Shown here piece after piece: positions 56,270 through 64,000 of a stretch of DNA of 64,000 bases. Origin of the DNA: Typhlomys cinereus (Eukaryota > Chordata > Mammalia > Rodentia > Platacanthomyidae). Numbering within the stretch: position 1 is the first letter of the stretch; every line of letters begins with the position of its first letter. The stretch spans positions 1,674,001 through 1,738,000 of the forward strand of contig JALPQD010000160.1 in assembly GCA_023101885.1 (NCBI GenBank), written 5' to 3'. The notes beneath the pieces are model-generated. The model did no database searches. It was not told where the DNA came from and saw nothing but the letters and a program-made list of their open reading frames with translations. The translations under genes were made by a program, and so were the position numbers.

Positions 56270-58229
56270 ATTCATGTGTCTCTGTGTGTTAAGGGTTATA
56301 AAGTTTCTTTCCTATGTATTATGGTCAGAAAGGCTTGAAAAATAATATCATAGATACTACAAAGTTTCAGTGGAGTTCTTGATTTAAATCAGTTAAATTT
56401 TGTTGGAGCAAAGAAACATACACAAAAGGATAAGTGCTCAGCAATGAATTACGTGACATGGACAGTAAGCTGTGTGTTTCCAGAAAAGTGAGACAGTAAT
56501 GTAAGTTGGAGGCAGTGGTACTGGAACTAAGGCTGGAAAGATAGGGTTTGAAGAAGGGAATCTATATAGTGGCTTAAAGGTGAGAAATGGTGTGTGGGTA
56601 GTAATGATTAAACGGATGGAATGGAGGTCTCAGTGGACATTGGAGGGTTGCAGAATGTGGTTTGAGGTTACAAAAGGACACCCAGTTATTCAGCCTCTTG
56701 CAATAACTTGCCCGAGGAGTTTGCATTTGATCAGAGAGCCTGCAAGGATCTAAAGCTTCAGAGTCAAATGGAACAGGGTGGGCTTAAGAGAGCATTTTCC
56801 GTCTCCTCCCCACCTTACTGGCATGAAGCTCCTAAGAAAAAGTCTTCTAGGTGGTTTTTGGATACTACGTCTCTGGCATAAGATCAAAGAGAGCTAGAAG
56901 GACTTTGGCAGTGCTCCAGAATGTAAATAGAAAGGTGAACACGTCTGATTGTGGGTGCGTGTGAGATACTCCTGTTCAGGACGGCTGTGTGTTGGCTCTT
57001 TGAAACATGGCAAAGGATGAAGTTGAAGAACATTTCTTCAGTTATCTCTGCTAAATGTTTGTTCTCTCAGTGTAGAGGGAAAAGCAGATAAAAGGGCTCA
57101 TTTTTGAAGTCCTGGGAATCCACCTGAAATATGCTATGTAAGTAGTTTGTCAAGTAGCCTTATTCCCCTCCATGTACCCTCTCCCCATGGTATATGTATA
57201 ATTTATAACAGTTTTGAGAGTTATCATGAAACATTCCTCCTTTTTGGAAAGGGACACCTAATAATTTATCTGCCAAACTCTTTACTCCTTTCTAATCGAA
57301 GAGAAATTTTAGCTAGTTTCTTGGAAATAATAATGTGCACTAAAGAGAAATTGACTTAATTGGGAAAAAAGTATTTGAAAATGACTGTTTAATTTATAAC
57401 AATAAACACTGACAATTTCAATGAACTTCTCGTGGCAGTTTTGGTTCTTTATGGCAGCAGACTATGGTGTTCTACGTTAAGGCTCTCTAAGCTTTACTGA
57501 TTTTACTCTAAGACATTAAGAAAGCAAATCGATGCTCATATTCGGGAGTGCAGGATGGCTTGCTCCTCGTCGAGGGAGACTGCATACAACTTAGATGTTT
57601 GACGGGAGGATGTATTTAATGAGGAATGGGCTAGAAAGCCTAAGCCCAGGCTCTGAGGGATGCGAAGGCACAGACTGGGGCTTCTAAGGAGTGTGTGTGG
57701 AACTGTGTTTCATGCTGCTTTGGGGAGGGTGGGTGAATGAAAAATGAAGGGGGCGTATTCGTTTATGCTTATCTTATGAGGCATCTGCTCACAATCAGTC
57801 GCTTGTGGGGTGGATGCCAGCTGGCAGGGTCTTTTCATGATGTAAATTGTCCATCCGCTCAGAAGAACAGAAGGACAAGGAGGCCTTGTGTGAAGGACTA
57901 AATTCCTACCCAGAGGACAAGGGTGGAAGGTTCTCATCGGCTCTAAATGAGATCTGTTCGCGGTATCCATTTTCTCTGCAGTTTTCGGCATGTCATTTTT
58001 CCCACTGTCCGGGCCGTGATTGCTGTTTGACTTAATTAATCGGTTTCTTTCCTTTCACTGCTTCTGCCTGGGGTGGGTTGGGAGGAACCACACTGGAAAA
58101 ACAGTGCCACTTTTTCCACCAGTACTGTTTTCCTTGTCTTTCTGCTTCACTGGGTCATGTTCATGAGCTGTGTGAGCGAAAGGATGTTATTACAGATGTG
58201 AGTTTTGAAACGATCAGATCGGCATCCTT
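56269..58229. other. Non-coding stretch
   Basis: Unique-looking sequence. Frames such as 57147-57359 and 57710-57991 lack family resemblance and exon borders. No named repeat. Confidence 0.5.
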
Positions 58230-58484
58230 TTTTTTTTTTTAATGTGTGTATGTATATAACAGAGGGCACTTGAATGTGTGCCTGTGGATGCCCAAGGATG
58301 ACATTGGGAGTCATCTTGGACTGATACATTTACTCTGGGATTTCCCAGATTCCACCTTCCAGGGCCAGAATTACAGGCCAACCCCATTTCCATTTAGCAT
58401 TTTTCACATGGGATCTGGAATCTGAACTCAGATCTTTTTCGCTTTCAAGGCAAAGGCTTTATCCTGAGCCATTTCTCTAGCCCC
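58230..58484 (-). mobile_element. A-subfamily B2-like SINE
   Basis: T tract, short GT/AT tail, 'acagagggcacttgaatgtg', 'gcccaaggatgacattggga', 'gaatctgaactcagatc' (B-box region) and 'cctgagccatttctctagcc'. Moderately diverged. Confidence 0.88.
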
Positions 58485-58559
58485 ATATCAGATATTTTCA
58501 AGTTGTCATTAATCTTGAAAAGTGTCTAAATATTCTTTCATTTTCTAAAAGTCAGCTTC
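58485..58559. other. Short spacer between two SINEs
   Basis: Unique sequence ending at the target site of the next SINE. Confidence 0.5.
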
Positions 58560-58574
58560 CTTGGGTCAGATTTT

Positions 58575-58591
58575 TTAAAACATTCTTATAC

Positions 58592-58630
<39 letters not shown>

Positions 58631-58887
58631 GTGTGTGTGTGTGTGTGTGTGTATCAGAGAGCACTGTGTGTCCCTATGGAGGCCCAAGGGTAACTTCGGG
58701 AATCATCCTGGATTGCTTCTACCTTCTTTTTGCTTCTCTCTGGGATTTCTCAAGCTCTACCCACTAGGGCCAGAAGTGCAAGCTGCTGCTGTTTCCCTCT
58801 GGTGTTTTCACATGGGACCTGGGATCTGAACTTAGGACTTTCTGGTTGCGGAGCAGAATCTTAACCACTGAGCCATCTCTCCAGCCT
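58575..58887 (-). mobile_element. A-subfamily B2-like SINE, well preserved
   Basis: (TTTA)n (about 58590-58630) and (GT)n (58632-58651) tail, 'tatcagagagcactgtgtgt', 'ggcccaagggtaacttcggg', 'aatcatcctggattgcttct', 'gggacctgggatctgaactt' and 'actgagccatctctccagcc'. Target duplications cttgggtcagatttt (58560-58574) and cttgggccagatttt (58888-58902) differ at one base. A good reference copy of A. Confidence 0.93.
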
Positions 58888-58902
58888 CTTGGGCCAGATT
58901 TT

Positions 58903-59974
58903 GATACAGCAGGCTCTGTGTAGTGGTAGAGGTTGTAATGGAAATCTCTGTTTTCATATATCAGTCACATCGTAGATTCTTCAGACTTTGTCAGCCATGG
59001 CACACTTCCCTCATAGCTCTGCTCTGACAGTCAGAAAGCAGCCAAGGACAATTTACAAACAAGTGGATCTGTTTCTGCTGCAGGAAATATTTGGGTCCAT
59101 ACATTCAGTCTTCAGGTTAGAGTGGGCTGGCCTTAGATTCTGAGCTTGTTGAAGGTGAATCTCAAAGCTTTCTTCAGACAAGAGATAGGATCAAAATGAA
59201 AAGAAAGCATGTCCTGAACACTAGGCATGGATGCTCTGAGATAGCTGAAGATCCAGAACATCAGATCTTCACTTTGAGAATTCTCTCTCTCCCTCATTCC
59301 CTTCTTCCATTTCCTCCTTGTCTATTCCATTCTCTTTCTCCCTTCCTTCCTCTTCTTCAGTCAGTTACATGCCTACCAGATCTATCACATATATATCTTT
59401 TCTTTTTATAAAATAAGCAATTGAAATCTGAAAAGTATTTCTACACTGATCTTTAATTAATAGAAAATGCATCATCCTCCTTGAAAATGCCAACACCACT
59501 TAACACAGACTGGGATTCAACAAGCCTCAGCATCTAGACAAAGATGAACAAATGTTTTTTTACCTTTCTATATTTATCCCTTACCACTGAGAACTGCCTA
59601 CAGTCTGTCACATATTAGTAATTTTGCTGGGAGCAGGCAGGAGGCCAAGGGGATGAGGAATTTGACCAAAGGATAACACTGTGAAATCCCCAGGAGTATT
59701 CTGAAAAATGTAATGTGCATTTTATTGACCTTGGAGAGAGATGTTGGGGTGTTTGGGCTCAGCTAATGTGAAGTGAGTAGCCCCTGCTGTGTGTAGCATC
59801 TGTCTTAAAGGAGATGCACTGTGGTGGGCCTACTCATGCCTGTAATGGACAGTTGCTACAAACCATTTCTTGAAATCTTCATGACATGTGAAAGTCAATG
59901 AAACCCCTCAGGAGAGCACTAAGTGCAGCCGTGTGAAGACCAGAATGAAGAATTTATAGTAGGGAATATTTCTC
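58903..59974. other. Non-coding stretch
   Basis: No gene or named repeat. A CT-rich patch occurs at 59280-59360. Confidence 0.45.
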
Positions 59975-60150
59975 AAATTTAATTGTACAACAATTTTTTT
60001 TAAAGCATTGGCTACAATGCTTTAAAAAATACAGACTTTGGGGGTTCACACCCAAGAGCTCCTGAAAGGGAATTCCCAGAAATGAGACTTAACCATTTGC
60101 CTTTTCCAAAAGCTTTCTAGGTGATTTTCTCAGTAGGTTTGGTGTCTTGC
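59975..60150. mobile_element. MER5-like hAT remnant
   Basis: 'ctcaaatttaattgtac', 'aaaaaatacagactttgggg' and 'ctaggtgattttctcag' resemble MER5-type non-autonomous hAT elements, decayed. It includes a perfect inverted repeat. Confidence 0.4.
59996..60029. repeat. Perfect 14-bp inverted repeat (hairpin)
   Basis: Arm ttttttaaagcatt (59996-60009), loop ggctac (60010-60015), arm aatgctttaaaaaa (60016-60029). AT-rich stem. Confidence 0.9.
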
Positions 60151-60914
60151 TGGAATTGTAGAAGTTACCCTGGTGGGATGATCTAGACGTGGGCTGGCTT
60201 GAATGGGAAGGTCTTCCAGAGCGCTTGTAAATTTAGATTTCTTGGATACCAGATGAATCTTTTTAATCACTAATAGTGAGTATCGTTGCTTCCCACTAGG
60301 AAATATTTGAAATGCTTTTTCCCAAGAGCTTCACCGTAGCCCAAGGAAAATTTCTTGGACCTACAGTGTCTATCCATCCACCAAGGAGAATTGTGACTTT
60401 CCACTGTAACTCCACCATATCCATTCACTTCATCTTCTCACCTTATTAAAAAGCAGTTTCTTCTAACTCTTTACCTCACTGGCTATCACAGTTCTTTTTA
60501 GCAAAATTGCTTAGAAATTGCTGGTTCCAGTTCCCACACCCCATCCAACATTCTTTCTGGCCTTTGACCCTATTGTTCTACCAAACCACTTGATGATTTA
60601 TTGTGAAACCCTATGACCATCTTTCTTGACCTTTCAGGAAAATTTGATTTAGCTGATTTTCTTCTTCTTGAAAAACTGCTTAAAAGTTGGCTCTGAAATT
60701 TTCTTCCTCCGTGGCTATTTCTCTTGAGCCTCCTTTGCCGGCCCTTATTTCTGGAGTTGATCTGTCTCAAGATGCCATTGTCCCTTCTTTTTCTCATCTA
60801 TTTAGCGTCCTTTTCATCTAGTCTTGTGACTTTGAATGCCAACTTTAGATGATTTCCAGATCATTCTCTTATCCGGTCCTCTTCTGAACTTATGCATGTT
60901 TTGTGTACTTGTTT

Positions 60915-60992
60915 TGTAATACTAGAGATTGAACACAGGGTACCAATGATGTTAGGCAAGCACACTGCCACTGAGCCAAATCTTCAGTCCCA
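60915..60992 (-). mobile_element. ID-like SINE inside L2
   Basis: 'actagagattgaacacaggg', 'ttaggcaagcacactgccac' and 'tgagccaaatcttcagtccc'. Reverse ID element splitting the L2. Confidence 0.7.
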
Positions 60993-61555
60993 GACATTTG
61001 CGCTTTCACTGCTCCTGACATTTTCCCTCTGAGATGTCATAGACATCTCAAACTTATTATAGTCAAGCCAGACTTTGTGTTCTAGCCTCAGAATTTGTTC
61101 ACAATCTGATCACTGCTCCCTTGGACCATCATCTCTTGCCTAGGTAATTGTACCACCTTATCTGTCATGTTACTACTCCACATCCCCACAGTGCAGTCTT
61201 TTGCAGTGCAGCAGCCAGAGTAATCCTTTAAAAATAGTAGGCAGGGCATGTTACTTCCTTGTACAGAATTCTCCATTTATAAGAACCATGTCTTTCAATG
61301 GTCACCTGGTCTACATTGCTCTGCCTTCATCCTTAATACTTCCCACCTTAAATTACTTGAGTTGCACTGAGCTCATGACTACTTCCTAGAACTTGTCCCC
61401 ATGTTCCTGCCTCAGGGTATTTGCAGTTATCATCCTCGGAATGTACCTCCCGGAAATGGAACTGTTTCCCCTCAAGTGATGTTTTTGATAACACAATGTT
61501 ATTAAATAGCACACATCCACTCATCTTCTCTGATACCTGACAATACAGCATCTTT

Positions 61556-61590
61556 TGTGTGTTGCATGTGTGCACATTTGGGGGGGTGTA

Positions 61591-61633
<43 letters not shown>

Positions 61634-61856
61634 GTGCAGACCCAGAGGTCAACCTCAGCCATCCACCTTTGTAAGAGGATCTGGAACCCACAGATTAGGG
61701 TAGTTATCAGTTCCCAGGGATCCACCTGTCTCTGCCACTCAGTGCTGGAATTATAAGTATACACCATTCTACCTGCCCGCCCCTTTTTTATGGATGCTGG
61801 GAATTGAACTCAGAACTACAAGCATTGCGCCAACTCAGTCTTCCTTTTAGCCCACA
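61556..61856 (-). mobile_element. B3 SINE inside L2
   Basis: (GT)n tail (61590-61630), 'gacccagaggtcaacctcag', 'gatccacctgtctctgccac', 'tcagtgctggaattataag', 'gggaattgaactcagaacta' (B-box region), decayed head. L2 sequence resumes after it. Confidence 0.82.
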
Positions 61857-62008
61857 TTATTATTCTTTCAATCCATCTCTTAGCTCTGTTTTATAGGTTG
61901 TAAATGCTACTACATTAAACTATGTCTAATCTCTTCTGTGTCCTGCATGCCTAAAATTTTGATGCGCTTGTACCTATCAGTATGGGAAAGTATCTATTGA
62001 ATGAATGG

Positions 62009-63494
62009 AAAAAATTGGACCTGTACAGTTAGCACGGACCAGTCATGGCTATTAACCCTGTTAACCTTTACCTAATGGGTGGCTGTGGTAGGAAATGAAC
62101 AAGCAGTTATGAAAACTGAGAAGACATTTTTGTTCTTCAGATACTGGTTTTACAGTTATTTATCCACTGAAGAGAAGTACGAGTGTTACATGATCACTGG
62201 CCAGATTCATCAGATGAAAGGATTAAACCGCACAGCAGAAGGCATTCTGACAAAATGGAAGATCGAAATAGTCAAATAGTTTGTCACAGTGGGCTTTTGT
62301 GTAAAGTGCATTCAATAAATAGTTGTCGAAAAACTAAAACCCCATGATTCTGGATTCTCTGGTTGCCTATAGAGAGGAGATTGTTAGAACTGGTGTCCTT
62401 CTATGCTGTACATTTTGATTAGGGACTAGAATATTTTCTTCAATTAGATTGTCTTTTTCTCACTATCTTTTATCCTTTTTTCAAGAGCAAAACAGAATTA
62501 TAGCCAATGTCAGGCCAGTGAGCAGACACTCCAAGGTTCTTGTGTCCTTCTGTTTTATGCAATTACACATCTTTAAGATGCATTTATCACTGCCTTTTTG
62601 CCACTCTAGTTCTGATATTTGATGGACTCGCTTGCTCTCTCTGTCTGACTTCACCATGTCCGTCATGTCAGTCAATTTCCATAACTAGACAGCGGATTTT
62701 TTTGCCTAAGTGGGGACGAGTGGGAGTGCCTGGCCTCATTCCTTCAGCTCTGCCCAAGGACTTCAGGCATGTTGTGACCTACTAGCCTGAATTAGGGTTG
62801 ATGTTCTGTCTTGTATGGGATTCAGATTAATGCAGTGTATTTTCCAGTTCTTGGTTGGGATTTCACTTGGTGATCATATGTCTTTTGATTTAAAAATATT
62901 ACATGAAATGGCAGATATATCCAGATTAGGATAAGCTTATCATTTTGATGTTTTGAAAAGAGAAAATGTCACAGTCTCTAACAGTAACATATACATATTT
63001 GGAATTACCTTCCAAGTATGTTTGACATTCTAGTTGGCAGTTAAGAACTCTTTCCCCATTCACACAATGGCTGCCTTATGAGCTCATATTTAATTACCGT
63101 GTTAAGTCATGTCAGTTTTGGCCTTTCAGTCTGCTGAAGAATATATGGCATTCTTGGATTTTGCACTTGGACAATGCAAAGAGAATATTTTGCTATCGTG
63201 AAGCTCATTTGTTCTAGCTTAGTGCCGTGTTCTTAATCAGCAGTAGTACCAACTGGTATTTGGGGATGTCAGGGAAAGGGCAGAACTGTTCTTTGACTTA
63301 AACTTCAAATTTGATACTCGCTGGAAAATTCTAATTTCCATAAGAAATGATGGGGTTTTCTTCTCAAACCATATCATTTACTTCAGAGTGTATTCTCTCA
63401 GCTCCACACTCAGCCATGCTGTGACTTTTTTATGACCTCTGGTCTTCAGAATGTTATTAACTCTAAATCCTAAAGTGGCTATTGTTTTTTTTAA
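62009..63494. other. AT-rich non-coding stretch with one weak exon-like frame
   Basis: A 66-codon plus-strand frame (62079-62279) precedes an AATAAA at 62314-62319. It is discussed as a finding and not called as a gene. No named repeats. Confidence 0.45.
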
Positions 63495-63706
63495 GGTATT
63501 TTATTTAATGGAGTGAGAGAGAAGAAGCATGTGCACGTGTGCATGAGAAAGAGAGAGAGAGAGAACACAAGTGTACGTGCAGGTGTCCTCTGGACACATG
63601 TGGAGGTCATTCTCTCCTTCACCACGTGGACTCCAGGGAGTCCAGCTCAGGTCATCAGGTGGTTTGCACACAGGCACTTTGACCTACTAAGTCATCTTGC
63701 TGATCC
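63495..63706 (-). mobile_element. B2/B3-class SINE
   Basis: 'attttatttaatggagtgag', GAGA run (63547-63564), 'cacgtggactccagggagtc', 'cagctcaggtcatcaggtgg' and 'ctaagtcatcttgctgatcc'. Minus orientation. Confidence 0.72.
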
Positions 63707-64000
63707 CCCTAAACTGATTGTCTTTTATCCCCCTGCTTTGTTATATCTCATTATACTGCATAGAATTGAGACTCTCCATATTGTAGCTGTGCTCTTGGCA
63801 GGTCTTCCCATTACGGTGTGACACAGATGTGATAGGAAGTGCTTGTTACACGTACGGGGAAAATGTGATTGTGGCGGCTTTGGTCCTTTGAGAGGGACGT
63901 TTCCTGAGATTGTTACTCCATACTTTGTCATAATCAGTTTAGCTGAGAGCAACTTTTCTGCAAAGCTGTAAAAGTCACATATTCTCGTTTGTAACTTGTT
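63707..64000. other. Non-coding stretch to window end
   Basis: No gene or named repeat seen. Confidence 0.45.

Larger units (their letters stand above)
60380..62008 (+). mobile_element. L2 LINE 3' region, long copy with two SINE insertions
   Basis: Ordered L2 landmarks over about 1.25 kb: 'ctgattttcttcttcttgaa', 'tttcttcctccgtggc', 'catctagtcttgtgactttg', 'agacatctcaaacttattat', 'ggaccatcatctcttgccta', 'gcagcagccagagtaatcct', 'cctgcctcagggtatttgca' and near the end 'ctattgaatgaatgg'. Interrupted by an ID fragment (60915-60992) and a B3 (61556-61856). No intact reverse-transcriptase frame. Confidence 0.8.

Noticed and set aside
1..64000. CRISPR array, operon or phage-like organisation
   Set aside because: Repeats are interspersed mammalian retroelements and microsatellites. 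No regular spacer structure or bacterial gene layout.

Overview
This window reads as nuclear DNA of a rodent, probably a myodont (mouse-like or jerboa-like) lineage. The evidence is its repeat content: B1-, B4-, ID-, B2- and B3-type SINEs, a rodent-type L1 3' UTR, MaLR LTRs and many (GT)n tracts. No protein-coding gene, rRNA, functional tRNA or CRISPR array could be supported. The open reading frames are short. They mostly fall in simple repeats or SINEs, or lack family similarity and a convincing exon context. The window is best read as a long intron or an intergenic stretch. Repeat family names come from my memory of consensus sequences, not from a search, and boundaries are good to roughly 5-30 bases.

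The most characteristic component is a B2-like, tRNA-derived SINE of about 250-300 bp, here called family A/B. It has an A box and B box at its 5' end and a CA-repeat tail at its 3' end. Subfamily A has 11 recognised copies (3.7, 5.7, 6.8, 10.8, 11.2, 14.8, 32.0, 34.7, 36.8, 58.2 and 58.6 kb). Subfamily B has five very similar, CpG-rich copies (6.0, 17.8, 22.6, 33.5 and 38.7 kb). One B copy sits inside an A copy with a matching target-site duplication, so B was active after A. All of these except the 36.8 kb copy lie in minus orientation, as do most B2/B3 elements. That asymmetry is the most striking large-scale pattern here.

Layout. 0-3.4 kb is mostly unique sequence. 3.4-11.4 kb is dense in SINEs and holds an L2 element split by a DNA transposon. 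11.4-16.7 kb is mostly unique. 16.7-22.9 kb holds AC-rich blocks, a URR1-like element, B copies, B1/B3 SINEs and a 150-bp polypyrimidine tract. 22.9-31.8 kb is sparse (MLT1-like LTR, L2, MIR remnants, a GT-rich minisatellite). 31.8-39.6 kb is dense again, with a MaLR LTR, a 1.6-kb L1 3' end carrying two SINE insertions, and A/B copies. 39.8-45.5 kb holds a second URR1-like copy, an ERVL-like LTR and a B3. 45.5-52.7 kb is AT-rich and relatively repeat-poor. 53-55 kb is a cluster of B3 copies. 56-64 kb includes two A copies and a long L2 (60.4-62.0 kb).

Because no gene was identified, no pathway can be described. The minus bias of SINEs and the apparent T/G-rich plus strand would fit transcription of the plus strand through this DNA, but that is inference.
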